From Leucocoprinus leucothites (Eukaryota; Basidiomycota; Agaricomycetes; Agaricales; Agaricaceae): a stretch of 64,000 nt of DNA. Below, one piece after another: positions 22,084 through 33,434 of the stretch. The DNA lies in the NCBI GenBank assembly GCA_013368445.1, contig JAACJO010000004.1, positions 186,001 to 250,000 of the forward strand, written 5' to 3'. The notes beneath the pieces are model-generated. The model was not told the origin of the DNA. It was given only the letters and a program-made list of their open reading frames with translations, and did no database searches. The translations under genes and the position numbers were made by a program. Each line of letters begins with the position of its first letter. Position 1 is the first letter of the stretch.

Positions 22084-22763
22084 TGGTCCTGTGGTCGTCC
22101 TGGGCGTGTGATTCCTCTGCGAATTCCTCCGCTAATCCGTTATAACAATTTGAAGAGATTGATGGATGGAGGTGTAGTAACGCTGGTTTTTGGATAGATG
22201 ACGCATCTGCCGTCTTGGAGGTGTCAGAAACGTTCAAAATGGTGACACAATTTCACGAGGATTCATGGAAGAGGGCTCAGATTGCAATACTGGGGCTCAG
22301 TGACAAGGCAAGAGTTCACGCATGGCATGCGATGGTACTTGGATGCTCAAGGTCTTGGGTTACCTGTCCCTCTGTATTTATCTGTAAGTCCAATGCTTGT
22401 ATTTCAAATCCATTAAAAGAAACCGGCTGAGCATTTGCCTTCAATAGACTTTTTTATGTATTTCTGGGGACGAATAAACTGCGATCCATGTTCCTATACG
22501 GCACTTTGCTAGAGCGAATTCAGACCTTCAACAATGTGTCGAGTCAATATTCGAATAGTTGGATTGGCTTGAAGATAAACAAGAGCTGCAGCCCGGAGCC
22601 TTCTACTTTGGAAGACGTGTCCTGCAGTGACTTGAATCTCCCGCCTTTCTGAGTTGTGGTATTGCGGGCACTTCTGGACATTGTGTTTAACAAATAGACG
22701 TCCTTTATAACTACATGATGCTTAACCCTTAAGAATAACGATTACTCAAGCCTAAGACCGAGT
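22084..22763. other. Intergenic, POP5 to formamidase
   Basis: 680 bp. A 71-codon open frame at 22215-22430 has no recognisable family and no splice support. No RNA gene or repeat was seen. Confidence 0.4.
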
Positions 22764-25394
22764 TTAAAGCACTCCATCACTCCTGATAGCACATTGACCA
22801 AAGTCTTTCTTTGTGAGACCTTCAGGTTTAGGAAGGATATCCTGATAAAGAACAATCAAAAGGAGCTCGAAGAAATAGGGACGGAATACACATACGTGGT
22901 CGAAGATGCCTGTAGGAACTGCCAACGTCACGCAAGCATTAGGAGAGTCCTATGAAGAGGAGATGTCAGTTCCTGGCCATGCGCGAGCGCTATGTTGATC
23001 AGGTGCTTACGACAATGGCGCCAACATGAGATTCGACGGGAGCTGCGGAGAGCAGAAGGTCTAATTGAAAAGAATAATTAACGTCAAGTAAATTGAGCGG
23101 AGCGGTGAGACTTACATGCTTGTTCTCGCGCTGGTAGTTAACGAAAGATCAGTTAACTTCGTATTTGATGTTGTAGGGTGTTGGGCTTACTGTATCCGAG
23201 CTGGAAGGCAAATCAGCATCACGGCAAAGCTCCTCAGCACAAGAAAACATACCTTCTGTAAGTATCCGATAGCGTTGAGTGCAGCTTGTTTGTACGCAAC
23301 GGAGCTGGGTTTTCAGACTTGTTAAAAATCTTGGAACGCCGAAAGTCTGAATAGGCACTCACGCGTCCATGTTGAACTGCTTCCCATCACCGTCTACGAG
23401 AGAAAAATGGTTAATCATACGACATACATCATTTTCAAGGGATATGGCTTACTGATATTGACGCTGAGCCCCTCAAATACGAGCTAAATGAAAGAGTGAG
23501 CGCATTCACAGAAGTTGCTCTTTCTTAAGAGCATTACCTTCTGGGAGTACATGGGGTCAACCGGAGATGGCTGTTGATAGGTGCTCAGACTCATAATCGA
23601 ATAATGAGCTAGAAAGAAGGGATACCAAGAAGATTGGTTGTTTCAACCCGAATTTCTCTACGCCGCCTTTGATAATGCTCGTAGAGAAGGTGATGATACC
23701 AGCCTATCAACAATCGGTATTAGAACGTCGGGGTATATGTGACATAGACACAGACCATCTCAATTGCACCACAAAACGACATCTAGGATTTTGTCAGCTA
23801 TAATTCGCACATGAGGTTGATAGAAAGCAGTATACTTCGCCCTACAAGGGGACATCAGTATCAGTGCGGTTGGTCGGCCGAGAACGAAGTAGGACTCACG
23901 TCGCCTTGGGAGAAATGTAAATCTCCGACTGAAAGGTTCGCGCCTTTCACGAAGACAGGGAAGTAGCACCGAGAACCCCTGTTCAAAGACATAGCTTTAG
24001 ATGGTATGAATTAACCGGTCGGTGAGAGCGCCTTACTTCGAGAGGTTCTTGATCTGTTATTTAAACATGCATATGAGCGAATTCCACAATCGAACAGGAT
24101 ATTTCAAACGTACATCACAATTTCCACCATGCTCACGCCCAGGAATCGTCCTCGCACCCTCCTTCGCGATCTTCTCAAATACATTCTTTGGAAGATCTTG
24201 ACCAACGTAAGCTCCACGAGGTTCAGGCGGGTATGCAACTGGAGGAACAGAATCGGCATGAGCTGCAATGAGTTCTCCCTCGCGTTTGTTCCAGGTTGCG
24301 AGAAGTTCTGGGGAAGGCGCAGTTCCAATGAGGCCGGGGTGGGACACTCCTGCGAAACGAACGCCAGGGATGTGACGGGACGAGGCATAAACGCCTTTCA
24401 AAAGATAATTAATGATTAGCGAAGATAGTAGTGACAGTATTTTATTACCGTTGAGATCCCAAATAGCTTTGCACGCTCTGCTCCTGAATTCTTTGGCGAA
24501 GAGACCGCCACCGTTCTCGAGCTCAAAGATACCCTGGATTGTCATCTCGTGAGCAGAGTTTTTCTGGCGGATACTGTAAAGGAAGCTTACAGTGAAGCCC
24601 CATGGCATCTTCTCGAAAGGTGTGACTGTTGAAGGTTATGGCGCCTTAAATGAGATAAGCAAAGAACGAAGGAGGGTCCGACGTACCATCTAGGATGTCA
24701 ACGATAAGACAATCGCCTGGCTCCGTTCCCTCGACGGCTATGGGACCAGAGAGGTTATGGACCTTGGTGAGGTCAACGTTCTTGACATCATCACTGCCTG
24801 GTAAATGGCAAATCAATGGGTTATTACCAGGTTTGGCGGGCCATGAAGGGTCAAGAACATACAATCATTGTTGCCAATTTGACCACCTGTCCAGTCTAAG
24901 AGAGATATGAACATCGCGCATATCGGAATACCGAAAGCGTCTTACCGACACATTCGATTTTGAAGGTCTGGACAAAAATTAATTGAGTGATAGGGTAGGG
25001 AAGAAGAGTCGAAGACTTACCTGGCCTGGTTTGACTGTGGCAATCGGTGGGATATCTGGACTAGAGCCAACGAGATTTTTGAGCAATAGTTGACATGACA
25101 TCATAATGGCCGCTTACTGCCAGCGGTTGTGAAGGCCCTGGCGGAAGTATTCATTAGCGTGTATTGGAAGCTACATTCAATCTATCCTACCTTCTGCTTG
25201 TCTGCAGGTCTACCGGTTTCCAGTTGAGCTTATGAATATAAATGAGACTTGGTGAAATCATAGGAAAATTCTTACATGAAGGGGTCAACCTATGCTGGGG
25301 TCAGCCAAGTGTTTCGCGTGGGAACACAAACGAAAGGACCTACTTTGATCAGAGTAGGATGAGGAACAGAGTTAGCGGCGGAATTGGCGGACAT
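22764..25394 (-). CDS. Acetamidase/formamidase (FmdA/AmdA family)
   Basis: Minus-strand gene with many short exons. The start is MSANSAANSVPHPTLIKV at 25394. Family blocks read GPIAVEGTEPGDCLIVDILD, MPWGFTVSFLYSIRQKNSAH, IPGVRFAGVSHPGLIGTAPS, GQDLPKNVFEKIAKEGARTI, PGREHGGNCDIKNLSRGSRC and VFVKGANLSVGDLHFSQGDG. The protein ends PKPEGLTKKDFGQCAIRSDG plus two residues and TAA at 22764. The SHPG and REHGGNCD motifs carry the likely metal ligands of this Zn-dependent family. It would hydrolyse formamide or a short aliphatic amide to ammonia and the acid, supplying nitrogen. The C-terminal half is fragmented into very small exons (22800-24060), which were identified by motif rather than all proved by phase arithmetic. 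Confidence 0.9.
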
Positions 25395-26060
25395 GGTTCA
25401 AAGGAAGTACGACAACTGAGTTCAAGGTTAGATTTAGGAATGAGAAAGAGTGCGGGAAAGGTAAAGGCGTTTATATACCTGTGAGTAAGCTGAGAGGTCA
25501 CCAGTACCTATCGCAAGCCTCGTATCTCGAGGTTCTTGCTTATCTCGTGGAGGCTGAATTTCAAAGGAGATAACCAGGACAGAAAATAGTCACGAGGAGC
25601 CATCCTCCTTCTATAAGTATATGCACTTGTGAGAATGAGCTCGATGCAATTTGTCTTCTGTGAGATAACTGTGGTATGCACAAGCTATTTGTGGCGAAGT
25701 GCTTGAGAGCGGAGATGCCAATCAGTTGTCCTGTCGAGTTTGGGGGATACAGTCGAATATGATGAGTGAATGACCAAGAGTGCGGAGAAGCATTGAATAT
25801 ATGTTTTGACGCGACCATGGGTTAGCAGATCATTGTTGGTGAACACTGTAAGAGGTAGGTAGTTCGGTCAAGCGCCGAATTTCTTGGCGCCAGATTGTTC
25901 GGCGATTTTGATGTTGATGTCGTGTTGATGTCGTCTCACGCCCTATTTAAAGCCCGACGCCATGTTCAAATTAGCCACCGCAGCTTCGACTTGATATTCA
26001 AGCTGCGTCCTACTAGGCTTTTGACTACGACTGTTCCACAGCAGAATTCGTGGATAATAA
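25395..26060. promoter_or_regulatory. Formamidase upstream region and repeated TATA promoter
   Basis: The 3' part (about 25930-26060) contains CGCCCTATTTAAAGCCCGAC, a TATA-like core, and CTTCGACTTGATATTCAAGC. The same block recurs at about 29910-30044 ahead of another MG(T/V)FKFQ start, so this is a duplicated promoter. The rest shows no gene. Confidence 0.55.
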
Positions 26061-27130
26061 ATGGGCACATTCAAGTTTCAAAGGTACAAGGCTTCGGGAC
26101 CGACTAGACGACCTCATATACAACCCACGCTCCGCACTCCAGACAGTTCTCCTTGACGGCCTCCACCTCATCTAGCCTTCCTGTCTTTCCTTCGTAGAGT
26201 TCCTCCTGGTGACGTCTGGCCTTGTCCTTCACTTGCTCAAACGACACCTAGTGACCCAGAACCAGACGCTATCCTTGTCCCATTTCATAAGCTTACGCAG
26301 TGACGACGTACAGTCCCGTTGGAGTTTTACAGAAGGTGCTCGGGTGGCGAGCTGAGGGACTTCGGAGGCATGACTGGACTGCCTGAATACCGTAGTGGTA
26401 TGCGCATTTATGATCCTCTATACAGGTAAACCAATCTCACGCCCTTCTGGACCGGGAACAGAAAGGCTGCTAGTCGTTCTCACCCTGAAGCCGGACGTCC
26501 GAAGTCTGGGTTACCAATTGCACCTCCCTACAGCCCAGCGATCGTAAAATGGCGGGCAATGACAATAATTTCACCGTACGTTCCTCTTGCGCTCACACCT
26601 AATCCGACTGATGTTACGAATTAATTGTTTTGTCCTTTCAGATATCGAATTGCAAATCTCACTTGGTTCAAGCCTGGACTCACTCCCGCACGGCTCAGTC
26701 TCGCACAACCCTTGTAAACTGTTACATGCAAAGGAGGCAGGGAGATTGCGAAGATGGTACTGTTTTCAAGTGATTGCCGGGGCTGACATGATGCTCTTGG
26801 GATTGTATCGTTTTTATCTTACTTTCCCAATACTAGCTCATGTGAATAACAGCATTTCCTTCCCAAAATATACTCGTCTCTGTACACAGCTCTAAGGAGA
26901 GATATTCCAAACCCATACGCCCTCCACCATTCTGTATCCACCTCTGTCCCCTCCTACACCAAGAAACTCTTCTCCACACGAGGCTGGCATCATCAAGCAA
27001 ACACTGTACATTTTCTAATTCGAGGAAATGGTCGCGTCGTGGTCGACCTCTTGACAAGCCAGGGGACGGCCTGGTTTTGACAAACTGAATCCAACGTTGC
27101 GACGCTTGACGAGCATTTGGCTCGGGCATT
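26061..27130 (+). pseudogene. Remnant of MG(T/V)FKFQ gene family, copy 1
   Basis: The ATG at 26061 opens MGTFKFQRYKASGPTRRPHI and is closed by TGA within 35 codons. Downstream, pieces match copy 2 at 31957-33100 in shifted frames: LRTPDNSP-type words, GLTGLPEYRSGMRIYDPLYR (about 26365-26430), GRPKSGLPIAP (about 26495), then YALHHSVSTS near 26919. Stops and indels break every frame. The ancestral protein is not recognised. The block always lies just upstream of a NACHT gene, so it was duplicated with it. Confidence 0.6.
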
Positions 27131-27533
27131 TATAGGCGCACAATTTTGATTGGCTGTTGTCACGTTCCGTCCTCGCCTCTCCTGTACTCGAATCAAAATC
27201 CTACCGTGGACATCCAGCTAGCGCCTCTCCAGGTTCTTGAGAAGGGAGGATCATTCACACACCTGTGATACTGTTGAAAACTCCGGTCAACGTTTGACCA
27301 TCCGACTGCAGTCCATGTCAATCACTGGCGTGGTGGACACTGTTGCACTCAGACCCTTTTCAATTTTGAGTTCTGCTAGCTCGGCTCCAACCTAGCTTCG
27401 TCATGAACCGCTCGCACAACGGATGCATCACGTGCGCTGACACCTGCTCGGAGGGCAGCCTCGCCACTCGGGCCTTGTACCAGGTGCTTTGGGCGAGGGC
27501 TATACGTTGCAGCGTGGGTCAGCACCTACCACC
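27131..27533. other. NACHT1 upstream region
   Basis: Non-coding. Shares blocks with 33061-33434 (CAAAATCCTAC, GTGGACATCCAG, TTGAGAAGGGA, GCTCGGCTCCAAC), so the upstream flank was duplicated together with the NACHT gene. Confidence 0.5.
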
Positions 27534-29670
27534 ATGTCGATGTTTTCGGACTCCCATGGCTTTCAAGTCGCCAATTCCAACATAACCAATATCGACCAGC
27601 GGGTTTCGACCGTCAATGTTCATAACATACACAATACCGTCGACCATGTAGAAAATACCAACAGGCGGCCCGGCGGAGCTGGTATGGGGGCTCTTTCTTC
27701 ACACATCAAGCTCTAACTAATATGACTTCAAGGACTTCGCGAGCTATTGGCCCACTCCATCCCAAGTGCCACTCACGACTCTTCAGAACGATACCCTCCT
27801 CCCCTCTGCCACCCTGGAACACGCGAAGACTTCATTAACCTACTCACGGAGTGGGGTCGTAACGCATCCCAAGGCCACCCTCGTCTGGCATGGATGAAAG
27901 GACCTGCTGGGGTTGGTAAATCCGCCATAGCCCAGTCTACAGCTCAGGCGCTCGGCGACGACGTAGGCGCCACGTTCTTTTTCTCGCGTCCGAATCACCG
28001 CGACGACCCAAATCGTTTCTTCACCTCAATCGCTCACCAGCTCGCCATGAAACAGCGAGCCTTCGGAGACTTCCTCGATCAGAAAATACACCATAACCCC
28101 ACCATTATCACGAAATCCTTACAATTCCAATTCGACGAGCTCCTGATTGCTCCTGTTCGTGCGTTGAAGCAGCAGGGAAAGGGTCTCCCAGACATGGCTA
28201 TTTTTATCGATGGACTCGACGAGTGTAATGGGCAAAGTGCACAGCAGGAGATCGTCTTGCTTGTTGCAAAGTCCATTCGAGATGAGGACACTCCCTTCCG
28301 CTGGATCTTTTTTAGTCGCCTCGAACCAGGCCTCGTCTTAACTTTCAACCGCCCAGAAGTCAAACCATTTACTGCTCAATTTGAGCTCACCGTTACACGT
28401 GAACTCGACCCGCAGATACACCACTTCCTAGCTTCCAGATTGAGAGAAATTAGAGAAAAGCACGGCCTCGGCGAATCTTGGCCCACAGGCGAAGATCTTC
28501 GTGCTCTTGTGGAGATTTCCGCTGGACTCTTCGCATGCGCCCACGCAATAGCTCTTTACGTTGAAGACCCCGAAGGTGCCACCACGCCTAAGAAACAGTT
28601 AGATGTTGTCTTAGGGCTGGCATCGCGGATTAAGATTGAGCGTAGCTCAAAGCACCCCCTTTCGCCACTAGACCTCTTCTACACGCTCATCCTAGAACGC
28701 CTTCATCCGGAGAGACTCATAGATCTACGGATGATTCTTCTGGCTACTCGCTTGGGACTCTCATCTAGGAGTTTCACAGAAACCATCGCATATGCAAACC
28801 TGCTTGGACATTCGCCGGAGGATTTTTTCATCATATGTCAGTCTCTTCATGCTGTCATGAAAGTTGACTCGGAGTATATTACCTTCTATCATGCATCCTT
28901 CATGGATTTCCTTGACGATCCAGCTCGATCCGGTCAACGGTGTATCTGGTCTGCGTGTCCAGGGCTTTTGCGCAATATAATGCAATCTCTGTGTTGCACT
29001 CGACTTAGTGAGTCATGACTTCATGATCTGCTATCGCAAATCTTCCTAGTTCTGATCATTGATTCATCAGGTACAGATTTTTACCCCATACCATCTCTCT
29101 CCTGGAAACCTCCCTTCGTTTCTAGAAAGCACTTCCAAGATCAATACCGGAATCTTTGTGATGCATTTTTTGAGCTCTTTCAGTTGATGGTCCTGCGGAA
29201 AATTCAAGATGATGAAACGTATAGGGTATTGAAGGAGTTTGATCTCAGGAGACTTGTCTTAGCAGGGCAAGTCTACGTGCTAGAATGGAGGCTCGACATC
29301 AATGAGGCGCTTCCTCAGGCGAGTTCACCATCTAAATCTTTATTGATGTCCCTGTCAAACTAAAGACCTGTTTTGATAGCTCGAAACGGTCCAACTCGAT
29401 GGTTTTATCCGGCCGTTTCGGCTTGAAAATGCATTTGAATCCTGTTTGAGGCTATTTCTTAAAAACAGGCACTCCATCAAAAGATATTCTGTCGGTGGCG
29501 GTGGCAGGAAGATAATAATCCTGAAGACGGCCACCAGTGGTGGCCCAGAAAGATTGACGTCTGCTCAGTTTGATGGATACTCTAAGGTCATGGTGGAGAA
29601 ACTCAAGAAAAAGCTCAGAGAGCAGGATGGAGAGGATCCGTGGGCCTACGAAGATGACGAGTCTAGCTGA
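27534..29670 (+). CDS. NACHT-domain STAND NTPase, copy 1
   Basis: Four exons (27534-27681, 27733-29007, 29071-29318, 29380-29670) sum to 654 codons, giving 653 residues. Residues 9-43 form an Asn/Val/His-rich motif (FQVANSNITNIDQ; VNVHNIHNTVDHV). The usual mushroom NLR lead-in follows: ATHDSSERYPPPLCHPGTRE. Walker A is GPAGVGKS (106-113) and Walker B AIFIDGLDEC (205-214), with FRWIFFSRLEP as sensor 1. The C-terminus is helical with no WD40, ankyrin or TPR repeats. Such NTPases act as signal-transducing switches, in fungi often in non-self recognition. The third intron starts with GC instead of GT (CAG|gcgagt); copies 2 and 3 have GTGAGT there. Close relatives lie at 33435 and 39425. Confidence 0.88.
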
Positions 29671-30044
29671 GCCTAGTGTCACTTGAGAGGCCAATATAAT
29701 TCGCATTTGGGGGTTGGATTTTTAGTGCAGGGAACGAGCTTTTTGAAATTACTGTATGTGTACGCCACTATATAAGGTGTTGACAATTTGTTGGAAGAGA
29801 GAGGTGGGAGAGTAATGTAAAAATAACCACGGAAGGGTTGGTAAGCGTGGTGAGTGTGAATGAAGTTGCAAGCACGACAACACTGAATTTCCCGGCAATG
29901 TTGATATGTTCTCACGCCTTATTTAAAGCCCGACATTACGTTCTAAACTCACCACCGCAACTTGCTGCTTCGACTTGATATTCAAGCTGCGTCCTGCTGT
30001 GTTTTCGACTACAACTGTACCACAGCAGACTCTTATCGATAAAA
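29671..30044. promoter_or_regulatory. NACHT1 3' flank and duplicated promoter
   Basis: Contains the shared 3' flank word at 29759-29824 and then a second copy of the TATA-type promoter (CTTATTTAAAGCCCGAC, about 29917) leading to ATG 30045. Confidence 0.5.
29755..29824. repeat. NACHT 3' flank repeat, copy 1
   Basis: A 70-bp segment with CGCCACTATATAAGGTGTTG and AGGTGGGAGAGTAATGTA. It recurs after NACHT2 (35654-35725) and NACHT3 (41648-41715), marking the right part of the duplicated NACHT unit. Confidence 0.8.
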
Positions 30045-30113
30045 ATGGGCGTATTCAAGTTTCAAAGTTACCAGGCTCCGAGACCGACTAGACGACCTCA
30101 TATACAACCCTGC
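30045..30113 (+). pseudogene. 5' fragment of MG(T/V)FKFQ family, copy 2
   Basis: ATG opens MGVFKFQSYQAPRPTRRPHI, nearly identical to copy 1 at 26061. Homology stops abruptly at about 30112, where DUF4139-related sequence takes over. The rest of the family sequence resumes near 31990, so the copy appears split by, or fused to, the DUF4139 remnant. Confidence 0.6.
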
Positions 30114-30156
30114 AGGACGGTGGACGATAATCCAAGTCAACTTCTCAAGCTGAATT

Positions 30157-31956
30157 ATGCAGACAATCCGCGCAATAGCCTCGGAACGTCCCGCGAAATC
30201 TGTTGTGTTATCGAAGTGCACAAAGGTGGAGGTTGTATGGACGTTCAAAGTTACCCTTTAGGTAGGTATGCTTGCTACGCTTGAATTTGCCTGAGAAGAC
30301 GATGATTAATGTGGAGATGATATTCTCATTCTCCAGGCAGGCCAGAACAGACTCATCATCTCTAGGCTTGCCAGCTCAGTAGTGCCTCAGTCTGTCAGGA
30401 TATCGAATCTCAACTCTCCTGGATCAAACAGTGAGATCTACTTGTCACTTGCTCCGTGTTTGAAGGCCCTGACGATGCATCCAACGCGAGAATACGCGCT
30501 CCCAAAAACCAAAAGAAAATATTGGAGCATGAAGGAAAGTTTCTCAACACACAAGCCGAGGTTTTGATCAAGTACGCAAACAGCCTAAGTGGACGATGTG
30601 CAAGCCCAGATGCGATGGACGGCTTCTTGAGTATGTTCTCGGAGCATGGAAGGAGCAACACACGTGCAGTGAGTCTTCTTACTCTTACTCTTACTTTCTG
30701 TAGACAAGGCTGATAGAGTTATGCAACTAGCGAAAATCGATGCTGAGATCGAGGAAATTGACAGGCAAATTAGGGAGAAGAAGGCTTCTCACGTGAAGGG
30801 CTCCCCTAACATTAGGCTTGCCGCCATGATCACCTTAGAGGAGGACACCAACGTCGAGCTCAAGTTGACTTACAGTGAGCACACTTCCTCTTCGTTTTCC
30901 TGTCCTAGGATGGCCAACTAAATGCATGTCAATAGTCGTGAACGGCAGCAGTTGGTCACTCTCATACGAGCTTCACGCCTTTACCGACGGATCTGGCCAA
31001 CCCTCGGAAACAGTCTCGCTACACTGTCATGCCTGAATCTCACAAACCACTGGCGAAGAATGGACCAACGCGGCACTCACGCCTACTACTGCCACTCTAG
31101 GAGATGTTGTCAAAAAAATGCCCAAACACAAGCCGCTTCGTACTAATGTAGTGCCATTTGCCAACGGAACCGGAATCCCCCAACTGAAACAAGCCGCAAA
31201 CCGACAATATGGGGGGCATTTAGCGGTTAGCGGGTGTGTCCCTCCACCCCCCCCCACCTTGCCATGCGCGTCCGCCTCCGCCTCCACCACCAGCTCGCGC
31301 AATTTCCACCTCTGTTCTCTCACGTGCAGGAGCGAGAGGATATGATTTCCCCGACGAGGCACCTGGTGCTGGAGACGTAGAGGCTGAAGGGATGACTACA
31401 CATGATCCTGTCACATAGACGCCTGAGACTCTAACCTACGCCATCCGTGGGAGACCGATGATACCTTCCGATGGAAAGGAACACATCGTCACTGTTGCCG
31501 TTCTATCCTTCGAAGCCAATACTGAGTACGTCTCAGTCCCGAGAGTCGATCCCCGTGTTTACCTCCATGTGAGTGCGTTCATCTGCTTCCTGCTCATTTG
31601 CCCAGCATACTAATGTATTGGCTATAGTGTCAAGTAAAGGGGATGCACTACCTACATCAAACAATAGTCGCGTAAAAGTTCTATTGAGGAAACCTCAAGA
31701 ACTGATTGAAGCAAAAGAGGGTGTCCTGGTTAGCATCAATACAGGGCGACTTGCAGCCGATGACGAGGGGGAAGGGGAGGAGAATTTTGAGGAGGTGGCT
31801 AGAGCTCGGAGTCAAGGTGAGGATTTGAAGGTGAGGTGGACAAAAGAGAAGGAGGGGCTGTATGAGTATAGGTGGAGAGTGGACCCTGGGGGTGGGGTCA
31901 AGTTGAGCACCGTTTTTGAGTTAAGGACATCCGGCGATTTGACATGTTCTTTCTGA
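30157..31956 (+). pseudogene. Broken DUF4140/DUF4139 gene, copy 1
   Basis: Follows the intact genes block by block. Exon 1 is MQTIRAIASERP then SVVLSKCTKVEVVWTFKVTL, ending in TAG where intact copies have a Lys codon. Next come LNTQAEVLIKYANSLSGRCA (about 30540), KIDAEIEEIDRQIREKKA (30730), VVNGSSWSLSYELHAFTDGS (30935), TYAIRGRPMIPSDGKEHIVT (31435), and the DUF4139 end VKVLLRKPQELIEAKEGV with LYEYRWRVDPGGGVKLSTVF. Several stops and frame changes occur before 31435. The last exon lacks the block that normally begins DVNRND/DVERND, so it is also internally deleted. Confidence 0.8.
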
Positions 31957-33100
31957 GTCGATAATGGAAATTCATAGACTCCTGCTGTTATCCGCTCCTT
32001 TACTGATGCTACATTCTAAACTCACTACCGTTACACACATTTCATCTCCGCACTCTGGACAATTCCCCCCGACAGCCTCAACCTCATCTGGCCCTCTTGT
32101 CTTTCCTTCTGTTCAAACAGCACCTGGTCACCCCGAATCAGACGTTATCCTTGTCCCATTCCATGGGCTCACGCAGTGCCTGACTTATACTCTCATTGAA
32201 GTTTTATGGAAGGTGTTTGGGTGGCGAGTTGAGGGGCTTGAGGGCATGGCTAGACTGCCTGAATACCGTAGTGGTATGCACATTTATGATCCTCTATAGA
32301 GATGAACTAATCTCATACCTCTTTTCGACCGTGAACAGAAGGGTTGTTAGTCGTTCTCGGCATCCTGATGCTGAAACCGGACGTCCAAAGTCTGGGTTAC
32401 CAATTGCACCTCCCTACCACCCAGTGATTATGGAATGGCATACGATAGCGATAATCACACTGTACATTCCGCTTACGCTCGCATCTGATCCAATTGATGT
32501 TATGAACTAATTGTTTTGTCTTTTTCAGAGATCGAATTGCGAACCTCACTTAGTTCGAACCTGGACTCACTCCGGCACAGCTCAGTCTCATACAAGCCTT
32601 GTAAACTGCTGTATGCAAAGGAAGCAGGGAGATCGCAAAGATGAAGAGACCTGAGACAAGTTGACCGCCTATCGAAATTTAGAGCGATGGTACTGTTCTC
32701 CAGTGATAGCCAGAGCTGGCGTAATGTTCTTGGGATCGTGTTGCTTTTATTTCACTTTCCTAGTGCCAGCGCACATGAATAACATCATTTCCTTCTTGAA
32801 ATATGCTCGCCTCTGTACACAGCTCTAAGGGGAGATATTCCAAACTTATACGCTCTCCATCACTCTGTATCCACCTCCAACCCCTCCTACACCAAGAAGT
32901 TCTTCTCCACACGAAGCTGGCATCATTCAAGCAAACACTGTACCTTTTCTAATTCGAGGAGATGGCCGCGTCACAATCGACAACTTGACAAGCCAGAAGA
33001 TGGCCCAGTTTTGGACCAAATCAAATATTGCGACACTTGATGAGCATTTGGCTCAGGCATCTATGGGTGCGCGATTTTGATTGGCTGCTGTCATGGTCCG
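31957..33100 (+). pseudogene. Remnant of MG(T/V)FKFQ gene family, body of copy 2
   Basis: Best preserved stretch at 31964-32299: SDVILVPFHGLTQCLTYTLI, KVFGWRVEGLEG, LPEYRSGMHIYDPL, then an intron-like gap and RRVVSRSRHPDAETGRPKSG. Later pieces (YALHHSVSTS at about 32859; KKFFSTRSWHH) match copy 1. No start and several stops. No family recognised; the hydrophobic run TIAIITLYIPLTLA at about 32444 may have been a membrane segment. Confidence 0.55.
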
Positions 33101-33434
33101 TTTCCGCCTCCCCAATGCTTGAATTAAAATCCTACTGTGGACATCCAGATAGCACCTCTCCAAGTTCTTGAGAAGGGATGATCATTGACCATCCGACTGG
33201 AGTCCATGTCAAACACTGGCATGGCGGATGCTGTTGCACTCAGACCCATTTCAATTTTGAGTTCCATTAGCTCGGCTCCAACATAGCTTCAACCGAACCG
33301 CTCGGCGGCTCACACGACAGATACATCACGTGCGCTCTCACTCAGAGGGCCTCACCACAGCTCACCACCCTGGCCTTGTACCAGGTTCATTGGGTGAGGG
33401 CTACACGTAGCAAACTGGGCCAGCACCTACCACC
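33101..33434. other. NACHT2 upstream region
   Basis: Duplicate of the NACHT1 upstream flank, with small indels. No gene. Confidence 0.5.

Noticed and set aside
22215..22430. 71-codon plus ORF after POP5
   Set aside because: No family and no exon partners; within normal expectation for chance ORFs.
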